Shown in pieces: positions 12,457 to 27,170 of a DNA stretch of 64,000 nucleotides. A program made the position numbers and the translations under genes. The notes beneath the pieces are model-generated. The model searched no databases and had not been told where the DNA came from. It worked only from the letters and a program-made list of their open reading frames with translations. Within the stretch, counting starts at the first letter, position 1. Each line of letters opens with the position of its first letter. The DNA comes from Panagrolaimus kolymaensis. Lineage: Eukaryota > Nematoda > Chromadorea > Rhabditida > Panagrolaimidae. The stretch is taken from NCBI GenBank assembly GCA_028622995.1, contig JAJQJQ010000030.1:248001-312000 (forward strand). The letters run 5' to 3'.

Positions 12457-14694
12457 TTATTCTTCTTCCATTTCCGCTGCTGCATCCCTTTCATCGTCGA
12501 GTTTAATCCATTTATCCAAAGTTTCTTTACTCAAAGTTAATTCAGAAATGGAATAATGATTTTTAGCATCAAAATATTTGATTTCTCCTTTTTCATTGGT
12601 TTTAAATAAAGAATTTTCAATTTGCTTTGGATTGGATTTCTTGATTTTAATTAATTTATGCTTTTTTCCATTAAAAATAATTGCATTTTCTTTTTGAGAG
12701 TTTTTAGATTTTGGAGTTTCAATGGTTTTGAATAAATTTTTGAGGACTTTTTTAGTTTTAGAAATTTCCGTCATTTTTGGTTGCAACAACAAAATATTTT
12801 TCTTTGAATTTTCATGTTTTGACAATGTTTTTCCACCATCGATGATATCAAAATAATTTTTGCAATGGGCCTTTCGCTTTTTAGAACCTTTTAATTCTTT
12901 ATATTCTTTCGCCTGCTTCAAAATTAAACAAGGATTTTCCATTTTTTCTGTGTCACTTTGAATTTGATTAAACCAATCAAACATTCGTCGATCAAAATTA
13001 TCTTGTAATTGTTCGGATGGAATTAATCTCCCAGAATAAAATCCAAATGCAGCGGATTCTTTATTATTAATTTTTAAAGCGCCGCCGGATTTAAAATAAT
13101 TATTATTATTTAAATCTTTCTTTTCTTTTTTTGATTTTGTTGTTGCTGGTGTTGATTCATCCATAAAAATATCTTTATGAACATTTTTAATATGGGTATT
13201 GAGTTGGGAAATAGTTTTAAATCGTAATATACAATTATCAAATATGCATTTATTTGGTTGAGCTTGAGGTAAATGTTTGAATGTGCAATGGGAGACTAAC
13301 CAATCATACTGAAACAAAATAGGAATTTTTAAGAAAATAATAATTTAAATTTTCGTTTTTACTAATTTTTACTATTTTTTGAGATTGCTTCTTTGAGAAA
13401 GAAAAAGATAAGTCGTTTTTAAAATGAAAAAATTATTAAAGGAAAAATAAACAAAAATAAGTATCTGAAGCAACAGCTTTTGACTTAAATCTTATATTTG
13501 CGGATTACCCCTCCATATAATTTTTTAGCGTCTTTATTTTAAATTTTTTTTGAGCCGAAACTGACTTGGATTATTTACTAAAAACTAAATTCTTCTTTCC
13601 TTTATGAAGTCTAGCAAATTTTCTAAATTCCCATAATTTTTGAATGAGGAAAATTTTGTAGAAATTTTTTTTTGCAGTTTCTTAAAGGAAAAACAAACCT
13701 TTTTCATTGCATCCCCTCGAGTTGGCATCATTTCGCATTCACTCCATTCACAACAAAATTCTTTTTTAGATGTCATAGTTTTAGGTTGGAGTGGAATTAA
13801 ATGGGCCTGAAAAAAATATCAAAACATCAATAAAAACTTAATAAATTATTTTTTTTTGACATTCTCTTTTGAATTTCAGAAAGTTTAAAAATTGCACTAA
13901 AAATATATTTTCTTGGCTTAACTTACTTCATAAATATGATCATATAAATCATTTTCAGTTTCATACATATTTATACATTTATTCCATTCGCATTTACATT
14001 CACCAAACATTCCTTTTTGGGGAAGTTCTTGATGTTCATCGAGGAGGGCTGTTTGATGAGCAACGTCATCAACTTCTTCTTCCATTTTATTATGTGTTTG
14101 ATGATAAAATTTCTCTTCAATCCCATTTTCTTTATCAACAAATTCAGATATAATTAATTTTAAATCATTCTTTTTAAGATTAGTTGGAAGTGAAGAAGTT
14201 GAAGGAATGCAATATTGAAGTAATTTTCGAACATCTTTGGTTGATTTGGGAGATGTGCAAGAATTTATTAATTTTGTTGCCGCTGATTCTTGATAATGAG
14301 GTCGTCTTGGATATGAGCAGGTTGATGAAGATGAGGATGAAGAGGTAGGAAGTTTGAGATCAAATAATAATAATTTAGGTTTTTTAAATGGTGTTGGACA
14401 TTCTGAAGCTAGCGTCGTCGCTACTGATGAAATAGCAGACGATGAAGAAGATGGTTTTAGATTATATGAAACTGTAGCTAATGGAGATATGGATGATGAT
14501 GGCTTAAATTCTATTGTACCCACAGATTCTGGAGACGAAGGTGGATGAGATAATGAATTTCTTGATTCAAATCCTGAATCCAATGAACTTCTCGAAAGGC
14601 ATGATTTTCGATCACTTGATTTTATTACAGAATGTGGCAGAGCAGCTGCAGCAAAATTATTTGAGGAACTTGCGGTGGCAGGCAATAATGACAT
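12457..14694 (-). CDS. C2H2 zinc-finger protein with three fingers, weakly AEBP2/jing-like
   Basis: Three exons, 14694-13927, 13806-13699 and 13308-12457, all in phase 0, give 575 residues. The first 220 residues are Ser-rich and low in complexity. Three fingers then span the exon joints: CEWNKC...HIYEAH, CEWSEC...HCTFKH (a long C-to-H spacing of about 16) and CIFDNC...HIKNVH. The x-W/F-x-x-C spacing of four residues between the cysteines, and the long middle finger, recall AEBP2/jing (a PRC2 accessory factor) and Gli/Zic proteins. The C-terminus is Lys-rich and ends DAAAEMEEE. It is probably a nuclear DNA-binding protein; orthology is not settled. An acceptor-like CAG some 60 bp before the ATG (near 14753) may be a spliced-leader site. 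Confidence 0.75.
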
Positions 14695-17600
14695 TGCTGC
14701 ACTTGCTTTTTTTTTTGCACTGATTTGAGCAAAAAAAAATGATACAAATCCTGAAACGAAAAAAAATGCAAATTAATAAAAATGTAATTTATTTTTGGCG
14801 GGAAAATATAAATTCGACAAAATTTTCACGCTCAAAACAATTAATTATTTTTTCTTTCGCGATTATGTTTTTCACGGGAAAAATTGTATTCTCATCAGTG
14901 AGAAAAACTTAAAATTAAATTTTAAGAAAATGGAAAAAAGTGCACGATTAAACAAAACAAAAAAAACAGATGTTTTTGGGTGCGCGAGAATGAAAAAAAT
15001 ATTTATTAATGAATGACGTAAGATTTTCATAGTGCGTAGTAGTTTTGTGGTAAATAAAATATAAAACAAATAAATGAATTTGAGTGGAAATAATTCGATA
15101 TATTCTTTTTCATGACAATAAATACTGTAAAAAAATTAATTGTATTTTTCAAAAAAATAAAAAATATAATTAAACTTAAACATACGTAATCGAAAAACAA
15201 AACCAAAAAATATATAGTAAGTTTGGTGGCAGGCATTGTAGCAAAGAAAACAAAAAAGTGAGATCAAAAACAAATTAAAAATTAGAAAAAAATGCACCTT
15301 GAAAACACTCATAGTTGCCTTAAAGCGTCACATTGGTTAATTTAGAAGATAATAAATTTAGAGTACAAAGTTTTGGGGATTGGGAAAGGCACAAAAACAT
15401 CCATAAAAAAAGATTAACTTTAGAAATGGGCAATTCTTTGTCTTGCTACGATCCAAAAAAAAAGGTTCGACTAACTACCAATAAATAAATTAAAAAGTGT
15501 GTTTTGGATTATTTTTTAATAATATTGACACTCTTCTCGTTTTCAATCATTGGACAGAAAAATAAAAAAAATTTAAACAAAAATAAAGGACCTCACCAAA
15601 CCCACCTTCTCATCTACCTCTTCCATTCAAACTTTTTTCAGTTCATCCCAACCCAACCAAAACCAAAATTCATTCATAAAAACACGCAACCATTAAATAA
15701 CAAACAATAAAAAAAACCTCATCATAAAATAAAAAAGTCTCAAGAGAGCCCTTAAAAATTATTGTTAATCTTTTTACACCTTTCCTCCTTCATTTATCTA
15801 TTCATTTTCCCTATGGAACAAAAAAAAAACATATACATCCATTCATTCATTTTATGATATTTATTTATTTTATGATGTAATAAAAGAATTCAAAAAAAAA
15901 AATAGTGAGGTAAGACTACATCCAAAAAAAAACCCAGAAACCTTTTTGAAACAAAAAAAGGCTTTCATTTTTTTTTACGTAAGCATAGAATAAAATGTCA
16001 CGTGAAAAAAATGGTGTTTGTTGTTTGGGATTAAATATTGGTAATTGTTTTATGAAAGATTAGAATTTAAAAAAGAGAAAGAACAGGAAGGAAGAAAATG
16101 AGTAATGGGATTAAACAAAAAAAATTAAACCTTTAATACTTTTGATCAAATAAAAAAAAAAATTTAAAAAAAAATAAAAAATGTGTGTGTAAACATTTAA
16201 AAAAATATTCATGGAACAAACTTTGGGTTTTTTTTAAAGCCATTTTGAACCCATTAAAGTGAAAGTTATTGATTAAATTTAATAAAGACCAAATTTTAAC
16301 AAAAATGGCGAAAATGAAATTTTTTAGGGCTACCGTATTTTTTTAAAATAAAATTCAGACATTTATTGTTAGATATTTAACTTAAGAAAATGGTATTGTG
16401 GTATTCATGGCAAAGCCACTCCTTAATACACAAATCTGACGCCAGACAGAAAAGGTCAATAGAAACTCTGTTTAATATGTCTAAGAACACATACACTTAA
16501 AACTCCACATTTTTCTTCTTCTTTTTTCTTAAATATGAAAAATGAAACAATTCTAAAAGATTGAAACAAACTGACTGACTTAGAGACTATAAAATAATTT
16601 ACTTTACATATGAATGTCTTTTTTTTTTTCACCTGATATTTAAAAAAATTACATTTCTTTAACGTCATCGAGAAAAAAAAAAGAAAAAAAAGTTTCAATT
16701 CCTTTATTGACGTGAGTCGAGAAGAGAATAAACGTAAAACGACGACGGAAACATGTCTAACACAAAAATGAAAAAAGAAAGATTAAAAAGATGGGTACGT
16801 TCCAAGTATTTATATTTGAGAGAGAAAGAAGGAAGGTAAAAAGAAAAGAAGAGAAAAGTAGGGGTGTTATCAAAAATGATTACATAGATTGAAAAAAGAA
16901 AAAAAAAATTGTTTAATGTTAAACAACACCAGGAATTTCTTTTTCCTGATTCACTACATTACACAAATAAATATAAAAAAAGTGAGGGGGTTAAAAATAA
17001 AAAAGTATTCATGGCTTAATTTTGAGTTTTTTCTATTATTGAGCAAAATGACAAATTATAGTCACCAACTTAAAGCTTAAATGATTACTGTAAAGAAATC
17101 TAAAAAACTGAGACTTAAAAATTATGCGCAAAAGCTTAAAGCCATACTAACAGTTTAAAAAATATGTTTAAGTCATATAGGAACAGTAGAGTGCAAGTGA
17201 CCATGTTAAAAACTTTTTTAAAAGACCACCATAAAATTAAATTCAAGCAAATATCAAATTTTTAAGAAGTACAAAGATTATTATTAATATTTTCAAATAA
17301 AAAAATTCTAAAGACCATCATTTTTTTTAAAAAGCAATCTTTTGTTGGATTTAAATTTTATTTTATTTTATTTTTTCACACGTAACTGAATGAATGAAAC
17401 AATTTTTTTCTCAAAGACTCCAAAAAAAATGTTGTAAACCAAAGTAAATTTTTGAGAGATCTTTAAAAAAAATTAAAACTTTTAAAGAAAAAAAGCGGAA
17501 AAATGGATGAATTAAGAAAATCAAACTAAACTAAAAGGATTTAAGAAAAGGAAAAATAAATGAAATAAATAATAATTACTTTAAAATGAGGGAGGAAGGC

Positions 17601-20600
17601 GGGAAAGGATTTTTTTATTAAATATGATTGATAAAACACAATTTAATTATAATCCATTTTTTTAATTAAATAGTATTAAATAAAATAAAAAAAATATGTT
17701 TATTAAATTTGTATTCAATAGAAAAAAGCCCCCCAATTATTTACAGTAAGCAAGCCCAGCCCAGACACGTGTTGGATGAGAAGCTCCATCATGGCTTTTC
17801 AGTTTTTTCTAAGAGCAAAGAAACAAAAAAATAAGTAACTAATAATTTTCTTACATTTTTTCTTTGAGCGGAAATGAAAAAAAAAATGAAATACATGGAA
17901 ATTAAAGAGAGTGTGTTGTAATTAAATTAAATTTAAAAAAAGGTTGTAAAAAAACAAGCAATAAAAAAAAAACAAAGTTTAAACAAGTTTCAAAAATCAA
18001 AGTACGGTAATTAGAATTTACAATGTTTTTTAAACTTTTTTGCCACCAAAATAAAAATGAGTAAATAAGAAACTCTTCAAAATGCAAAATAATATTTGAA
18101 AGTTAAAATGCCGCCGCACCCATATTTAAATTGGAAATGTATTTCCAAAATTCTTATTTAAAACTGACATATTTATTTGAAATATACATACATACTTATA
18201 ATTAATTTTTGGTATTAATTTTTCTTAGCGAGGAAATATCCTTTTTAGATTCTCGTTGGTGGGAGTATTAATATTTTTTTATTTTTACTTTAGTTTAAGG
18301 AAAATTTAAAAATAAAAAAATAAATACTTTGAGTTAAAAAAAATTTAATATCGTAACTTTTCTTTATTCGGAAGTCCCTTTCTTTTTTATCCCTCACTCT
18401 CCTTCTTTAAGTTTGTCAACCTCTGACACAACTTAAAAAAATTGACTACTCTGTACTTTGAAAAAAAAGAGAGACCACATTAACATTTAATTCAAAAAAA
18501 AGAGTATTTGAGATGTCAATGTGCGACAACGATGATAAACAGACAAACAAGAAAACATTATTATTGAATAAAAAAAATTATATAGAAAATAACAGAGAGG
18601 CCAATAAAAGCAAAGCTATCAATACACCAAACAAACAAACAAAAAATCAGGAATGATAACATAATAATCAAACAGTCGTCGTCGTCGTCAAACAACTATC
18701 ACAACAGGAAAGGAGAAGAAGAAGAAGAAAAAAATTGGAACAGTCAAATAATAAAAAAAAGGAAGTTGAATCAGAGTTTTCAAAAAAAAAAGAATAACAG
18801 AACCAAAATAAAATAACATTTGGCGCCACAAACGTGTGTTGTTTTTACACTGAAATTTTCTCTTTTAAATTTACCTAAAATAAATAATGAATGGAAAAAA
18901 TAAAGAGATAAAAAATAAATTGAGTGTAGGTGGATGGAATCAAGAAGTAAGTAAGTAGATTTAAAAAAGGGGAAAAAGTGAAGGTGGAATTTACCTCAAT
19001 TTTTAAATTATTGCTTTTATCTTTTTTTTATATTCTCAAAAATACAATTTTAAACATAAAAAATATGGAAGAATTAGAATTTTATTGTAGCAAGCTAAGA
19101 ATTTATGTAAATGTAAGAGAGCACTTATTTCTGATTGATTGACTTAATCAGTTAACAACCCACCATAGTCTTTTGTTGCTCGCACTTTTGAATATTATAG
19201 TTAATAAAAAGGGATTAATTTTGAGGGTTTGAAAAAAATGAGACATCAAATTTTTTGGAAAATTTTTGATAGAATCGATTTATGATTGACCAAAAGATGC
19301 GTGTTTTTTTAATTTATCTTTTTTGAAATATAAAAAAAATAATCACAAAAAAAACGGATACAAATTAACTTATCTCGTAACAAGCTTTATAAGTAAAAGT
19401 TCTGTAGCCTCCAAAAAATTTTCTGCAAACAGCTCAAGACAGACCTCCAAAAACCGAAAAACCAAGAAAACACCCATTTATCTATCTATCTTAATTCCGT
19501 TTATTACAACATACGTCAAAAAAAAAGTTTTTATAGTATTTATTTTATTATTTTCTAAACAAAATGATTAAAAAGTCTCTGTGGATTTTTAAATCCCCTA
19601 AAGTCTTTTTAGCTGTGAAATTGTTTTAAGTGAAAAAAAAAGAAAGAGCAAAAGTGTAATTTTTTATTAAAGCTGCCCCTTCTGCGCCAAAAAAAGTTTT
19701 TTGACAGACAAAGTAAATACATAGAAACATTTTAAAATATAATTTTTTAATTTAATTTTCCTTTTTTTCTCTTTTTTTTCTAAATGACCATTAAATAAAA
19801 CTATAATCTTGTGACCCTTAAACTACAAAAAATTTATGAAAATGTGAAAATACTTAGAAATTTAAACGCTTCTTGGAAATAATTTTCTATCATTTTTTTA
19901 ATGCGTAAATTATTATGTATGTGTGGAAAAGGAAAGAAAAAAATTGAGCAGTGAAGTTAAGAAAATAATTAAAATACTGTAATTTTTGTTTTTGTATTTA
20001 AAAATGTATGAATGAAATTTAAAGGTTGACGTAATAAAAAACCGGAAAAACAAAGCAAAAAAGCCATTTAAAAAAAAATACAAAATTAAGAATTTTATGA
20101 AACTCGAAAAATTAAATTCCCGTAAAATTGGAACCAAAGAGAGTTTAAAAAATTTAGTAGAAAAAAATCAACGATACACCGAAAAAATAAAAATAATACT
20201 GTATTTTTAAATAATTACATTGCCAAGTTTTAAAATCTTTTTTGAAACATTTTATATCAAAAAACACTCAAACAAAAAAGACAAATAATCAAACACGTGC
20301 TAGTTAACCCAACTTTTTAATCCATAATACATATCAAAAATGAAGTGTGTGAGAATGAAGAAGGAAAAAAATTGGTGAAAAACAAAGCACCAAAAAACTG
20401 AGCAAACAAAACAAAAAAAATTTCTATTTCCTTTTTTCTTTCTTTCTGATAAGTTTATGCCAGGTTTAAAAAGCAGCTTATCCATTTCCATAACAAAGAA
20501 AAAGAAAGATAAAAATGGAGAATAGAGTTTAATTTTCTCGAGTTTCATTTAAGTTTTTAAAAAATAATTAGAAATTATGATAAATAAAAAATGAGTTAAT

Positions 20601-23585
20601 TTGGAGCTTAAAAAAATGTTTAAAAGTATTAACAAAAAAATTTCTTTGGACAAAAAACTTTCATTTAAAATTTATCGATTATTTTTTTCTCTCGCTTTTC
20701 ATACTGTAAAAAAAACTTTGACCTTTTTTTTAAAACAAATATAAACCAAAAATAAAAACTATAAAAACCTTTTTTATTGTAACAACACAACAGCCAGTAA
20801 CGAGAAGAAGAAAAAAGGGTAAAGAGAAGTGTCAAACTTTTTTTCTTCTCTTTTTTTTTTATTTTGGCTACGTCACAAAATTAAAAAAGAAAGATGAAGT
20901 GAGAAAGAAGAGAAAAGTTAGTTTTTTGGGAGAGAGCTTTTCTTAACTTTTTATATTATTTCTTATTCTAAATATTTAATTTTATTAAAAAGAATTTATT
21001 TAAATATACAGAAAAAAAGAAAGATTAAAAGAAAAAAGTTTAATAAAAATTTTTTAAAATAAAACAAAAAAAAAAGTAAAAACACAAAATTAATAATAAT
21101 CGGATTATGTAAATATAAAAAAGAGATAATCAAAAAGAGCGGCGACAAGAAAGGGGGAAAGACAGAATGCATAATAAATTATTTTCTTTTTTTGAGGGTT
21201 TTTATCATAAAGCTTCGAAGTTCTGGGAAGAAAACGTTTTTAGAGCTTCGAACAAAAAAAATTTAACAAAAAAAAACTGTAAAATAAAAATTAAGGGGCG
21301 ACATTTTTTTAATGTTTCAGGACTTCGGTATACTTTATTTTAAAAGTTTGTTTTAATTCCCAAATGGCAAAAACATAAAACACACACCCACCAACCACCG
21401 GAAAAAAAGACAAAGATTAAATATTTGTCCGGCGCTTCTCCCCTCTGTTGCTGCTTATTTAGGCAGTGGACAGACAACGTATGTCTTTAGTATAAATTCA
21501 ATTCTTTAGTCAAAAAAATTATACTTACTAATTACCAGGTGTTGTTGGTAGTAGAAAATTTAAATTAAATTGAAACTTTCAACAACTACTAATTATTAAA
21601 ATGTGAAGAAAAAAAGTAATAATAAATGATACTGTAAAAGTGAAGTTTGATGCTTTGGTCCAACTATTCAACGTCGAAAAAAGGCAAAGAAGCCGATAAA
21701 ATAAAGTTGTCAAATTGGGGACTTTTTGTGATTGAAAGGGATCTGAAAGATTGCCAATAAAATAACTTAATTACTTTGTAAAAAAATAAAAAAAATATAT
21801 TTTCTCAAATCGGCGAAAAAATATATTTAAGAAAACTGCCAAAATAAGCCGCGCAAAAAAATATCAAAAAGTGTCTTGAATGAGGCTGAAAAAAAGGAAG
21901 ACTCAAGAAATACGTAGAAAATAATACCTCCAAAGTCGCCACCACAAAAAGCAATCATTTCAAAGTCCAAAACCAAGCAAATGAAAGAAATATCAATTTC
22001 AACAACAAAAACAGTACACGTACATCCATAATTTAAAAAAATTGGAATGTGTAGTGTCACTGATGAAACTAAAATTATTTCGTGCAATATTTTTAAAAAT
22101 AATAATAAATAAAAAATTCCATTAAGATTTTTAATACTTTAAAAAAAATAATATTTTCTTTATCTCTCTTTTTTTTGTAGATTTTAGACACAGTTTTTAA
22201 TGGAAAAAAGTAAGAAAGAGATAAGAAAGATAGGGATAATAATAATCATATGATTATGAATATTTTGACTCGGATTTTTTTTTGATTTAGTCTTTCATAA
22301 ATACAACAAATACAAAATCCGTTCATGGATAATGGTGTAATAGAAATTGCGTAAGAGAGAAGTAAGAAGCAAAACAGCAAAATGAAAAGAAAGAAAAGAA
22401 TAATATTATTTTTAACTATTACTGTAGTTTAATAGTTCAAAAAAAAAGAGTACGAAAGATTAAAGAAAAACGTGAGATTTAAAAGCAGACATGAAATGTG
22501 ACACAATACAGGATTTATGGGTTTTATAGGCTCTGACTAAAAATTATTATAGTCGAGTCACAATAATTTTTAATTACAGTAATTTCACAATCTAAAAAAA
22601 TGGCTAAAAAACATAAGAAAAATGGTGAAGGATAGTCTTTATTCCGGGTTTCAAAGGAATTATAAATATTTTCATTCAATGATCGAATCGAAAATGAAAT
22701 TTAAAAAATCAAAGATACTTTTTTTGGGTTTCAAATGGCGGAATTTAAAATATTTTAATTCCAAGACGATCATCAAGATGCCTTAAATTTTTTGATGTCG
22801 TCTGTTAATTTAAATACAATTATATACCTTAATTTTTTGTTTTGTATTGTTTTTAATTAACTTCACCATCACAAAAAAAAATAAAAGAAAAAGTATTAAT
22901 CAAAAGACAGGCGACAGGCATTCATTAATTAAAACTAAGGGTTACATTTACGGTCAAAAAGAATATTTAAAAAAAACAGGTTCATTAGCCGCAAACACTT
23001 TTTTTTCTTCCTTTTTTTGGCTCCAAAAAAAACAACCATCAACAATGCCACAAAAAATATAATAAATAATTATTAAAAATGTAGCTGAAAGAAAGAAAGG
23101 AGAAACCAAAAGAATTTATTATAAAAAAAATTAGGGCTTTGCTATAATAAAAAAAAATGAATGAATAAATGAAGGTGAAAAAAGCAAAGCAAGCAAGCAA
23201 AAAAAAATAGGAAGGGGCTAAAAGGAAGAAGAAGGAAAAAAGTTTGTTGACCTTGACAGAAAAATAGCAAAAAATTGGGAGAAAAAAAAGTGAGGCGAAA
23301 TCGACAACCGAACGATAAAGTTCATTCTTCTTTTTTTTTTCGGAGAGAGACAGAGAAACTAAAAAAAAGAGAGGGTAATCAATAAATTTCTTTTTATTTT
23401 CTACCGTAACAAATAAATTAATTTTCATTCAATGGAGTGGAGCGAGAAAGACTGGTGAAGATAGAAAAAAAAAGAGTGGAAAGGTGAAAGTATAATTAAT
23501 TAAGACAAATGAACCAAAGAAAAAGAGAAAGAAAAAAATGGATGGATTTTTTTGTCTTTTGGGTTTTGCGATTAGAGTATAAAAA

Positions 23586-23637
23586 ATGATAGTAATCAAA
23601 AGTGGAGAAAATATTGTCAAATTGCGGTTACTATCAT
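23586..23637. repeat. Small palindrome, GATAGTAA family copy 1
   Basis: Perfect 10-bp arms ATGATAGTAA and TTACTATCAT enclose about 32 bases that include ATTGTCAAA, which also occurs inside the copy at 30552. Confidence 0.6.
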
Positions 23638-25248
23638 GAATGTTAAATGACGTTGCAATAGTTGTTTTACTTCGCCAAAAATAACAGAATTGTGATTATA
23701 AAAAAAAAAAATATCTAAAAAAAATTATAGTAACAAAAAGTTTGCAATATTTTGCAGAAATTTATTACTCACTTTAAATTAAAGAAAAAGCAAAAAATAG
23801 AGCCAATTAAAATTTAAATACCAAGAAAATATTCAGTAAAAAATTTCTCACTAAAAAACAACTTTGCAAAGTACTCAAAAAAAGGTTTTAAAAAATTGAA
23901 CGTCTGCTTTTTTTGCTAGAGACACCCAAGCTTTTTTTTCTGTTCCACTTAAGATTAAGTAAACAAATTTTTTCTTCAGCCTACCGTATTATTTACTTCC
24001 TATTTAAAATTGAAACATATTTTTTTATGTTCAATTTTTCAATTTTTAACCATTGACCTTTTTTTTCTTTTTTCTTTTTTCTAGGGTACTTTGACTTTTA
24101 AACATTTTTATATTATATTAAAAAAGGTCAAAAAAGCATGAAAAAAAAAATTTTTTATTTAAAAGAACCCTCAACAAGAAAAAAAAACTTTTTAAATGAA
24201 AAGTAAAAAAAAGCTAATATAGAAATAATGAAAGAAGAAAAAATAAAGATATAACGAGAGTTAAAAAGAAAAAACCACTATTTTAGGTCAAATATTTTTT
24301 TTTTGTCGAGCAAAAAGGAAAAAAAGGGGAAGAAAGAAAAGCGTGTTTGATTACTATCAGTTGAAAAGGAAAGAAAAGGGAATGAATAAAAATAAAAATA
24401 AAAAAATTGGGGGAAAGTGATAACATGAAAATGAATATTTGTGGTGGCAGCGGTGTTCTAAAAACAGAAAAGAGAAGGAAAAAAAAAACAAGAATGAATG
24501 GGGGAAAAATGGATGGGATAGAAAAAGAAAATATAATCGGAAGTTTTTTTTTATTATGGTTGAATGAAAGAAAAAAAGGGTTCGGTTTTTAATTAGAAGA
24601 AAAGAAGGATGGAACAGCAGCTACAGTAAAAAAAAGAATAAAAAAAATCAAAAGTTTTCTCATGGAATCTCATCATCACAAAAAAGTTAATGATTGATGT
24701 CTTACAATATGATATTTTATAAAGTTCAACGGATTAAAAAAATATCACCCCAAAAAAAATATTTATAGATATCTTTTTTTTAAATAGCAAGAACAAAACA
24801 TATTTTTATTTTTTTTTGATAAAATATTTTTGTTTAATTTTAAAATAAAAAATGAACCATCTAATGTTTTAAAAAGGTCAAAAGAAAAGACAAAAAGTTA
24901 GGCAATTAATAACTTAATTAATTTTTTGCACATTTTTTGTTTGCAACTTTTTTATGTTTGAATTCTCAAATTTTTGTATTTATTTTTTGACCCAAAAAAT
25001 TGTAGTCCCAAATCTATACTGTACTTTACTTCTTTCTTTTTTATTTTCATTCAAGGAACACACTTATTACTTTCAAAGTGCAAAAGACCAACCTTTTTTT
25101 TTCTTTTGATAAAAAAACCCCATTGAAAAAAAGAAGGAATAGGAAACGGAAGAGATTGGAAGAAAAGAAAGAAAAAAATGAAAGCGCGCAAGCAGCAACG
25201 AAAGCATCAGTCTTTTTTTTTTCTCTAAATTTTTTTTTTGGCTGAGTG

Positions 25249-25260
25249 CCCCCCCCCCCC
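25249..25260. repeat. C12 homopolymer (G12 on minus strand)
   Basis: Twelve consecutive C in a region that is otherwise strongly A/T, followed by a T run. Mono-G/C tracts of this kind can form quadruplexes and in C. elegans need the DOG-1/FANCJ helicase for stability (family knowledge). Confidence 0.9.
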
Positions 25261-25684
25261 TTTTTTTGCTTTGCTTTTTCTACTCCATTTAATTTTTCTT
25301 TTAAGTTGACTGAGAAAAAGAAAGAAAATGAAAAAAAAAATAAAAACCAAAGGGATAAGAAAAAAAATGGAGCCACGAACCACCGACAAACTCGACAAAC
25401 TTTCATTCTCTCATTCTCTCATTTTTTTGTTTAACCTCTGACACGTTGGGACTGGAAAAGAAAAAAAAACACAAAAGAAATTTTTACAACAAAAAAAAGT
25501 TTCAAAAAATAAAATGTTTTATTTATTAGAAAAATGGAAGGGAAAATGTTTTAAAAAAGTTAGTTTTTTTTGTAAAAGAAAAAATGGTTCCTTAACTACA
25601 AAAATAAATTAATTTACACTGAAAAATTCAAAAAACAAAATTTCAAATAACTTTTTTTTTATTTGGATAAAATGAGCTAAAGAG

Positions 25685-25725
25685 AGTAATCAATATCTAA
25701 TAATAATGGTACAAAAACGATTACT
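25685..25725. repeat. Small palindrome, GATAGTAA family copy 2 (imperfect)
   Basis: Arms AGTAATC and GATTACT enclose about 27 bases. It is weaker than the other copies. Confidence 0.4.
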
Positions 25726-27170
25726 ATGAATGAATTGACGAAATTTTCTTGTAGCCGTCAAATAATTATAGAGTAATTAAATTTTAATTTATGACGTTAT
25801 TGCTGGCTTTAATTATCAACTTCCTCAAATAGAAAAAGAAAACCTATGTCTAATAGTGCTTAAAAAATTTTACCTTTCAAGGGGCTGTGTTAAAAAAAAG
25901 ATACTTGTGTTTGACGAAAGCTGTTTTGACAAGGAAATATACATACTTTGAAGTTGGATAAAATAATTTTTTTGAAATTTTATTTTTTGTCTGAAGAAAA
26001 GATAATCAAACTAAAGTAAATTTGAGTTTGTTTTATTTATGTTAGTTTCATTGGTCTCGTCGGAAAATGTTTTTGAACCAAAAAGCAAAAAATTAGTCCT
26101 TGAGCATGGAAGACTTTTTTTTATTGGTGCGCATTAAGATTTTGCTTTGACATTGACAACAGTGTCTGACTCATAAAAAAATTCAATTCATTGCGTAATT
26201 TTTTACCGTAATTTAAATTTTTTTAATTTCACGTGTGCTAAGTAAGTAAATGCCAAATGCGTATTTGTTGTTTGCCATTTTTATAAAAAATCTAAGGATT
26301 TTGAAGCCTTCATTCAATGAATGAAAAAAAAACTAAATAATAGGTTTCTTTTTTTTCTATTTTGAAGCGGAAGTTTTTTTAATAATGAAAGAAAGAAGAA
26401 AAAAATTAAATTAATTTAATCTAAGAACTTTTTTTTTCAAAAAAGCAGTGAAAAAAAATGGTGGATGAAATAAATGAATGACAGATTTTTGATTTTAAAT
26501 AATTTCTTTTTTTAATTTTTTTTTGTAAAAATCTTAGAAACTTTTCTGATTAATAAAATTCTTGTTTGAGACTTGGAGATGAAATGAAAAAATAAAGAGT
26601 GACGAATAAAATCGGAAAATGTTCTGTAAAAAAAGAAAAAATGTAAAAGAAGCAGGCAGAATATAAATTTGTCGTCTTAGAAGTAAAGAAAGCAAAGCGT
26701 AAGTATAAATTTTAATGGAAAGTTTAAGCTGAGATTAAACAAGAAAAGAAAATAAGGTATTTTAACAAATATGTATGTAGATAATATGGAATTTTTATTT
26801 TATGAATTAGAAAATGGATATGATTTGACGTAGAATTAAACAAAAGAAAAGAAATTAAAGAGCTCGATGCAATGAAAAAAAAAATGGGTTTGAAAGAAAA
26901 TTTTAATACATTCGAGATAAAAAAAATAATTAATCATGGCGCCAACACCCACAAAAATAAATCAATTCAAACAAACAAACTAAAAAAAATTTTTATCAAG
27001 CAATAACAACAAAAAAAAGCCTTTGCTTTTTACGCCACCTCGACAGACGACAAACCATCACACAAAACGTCACAAAAAAAAAATAATAAACCAAACAAAA
27101 AAAAATGAATGAATTGATCATTGATTTTTTTTTTCATTCTTTTTGGAAGGCGAAAAAATGCGTGAAAGAG

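Noticed and set aside
23039..23620. Hydrophobic minus-strand frames that look like membrane proteins
   Set aside because: They are Phe/Leu/Ser readings of plus-strand polypurine and A tracts; no splice structure or conserved motif is seen.
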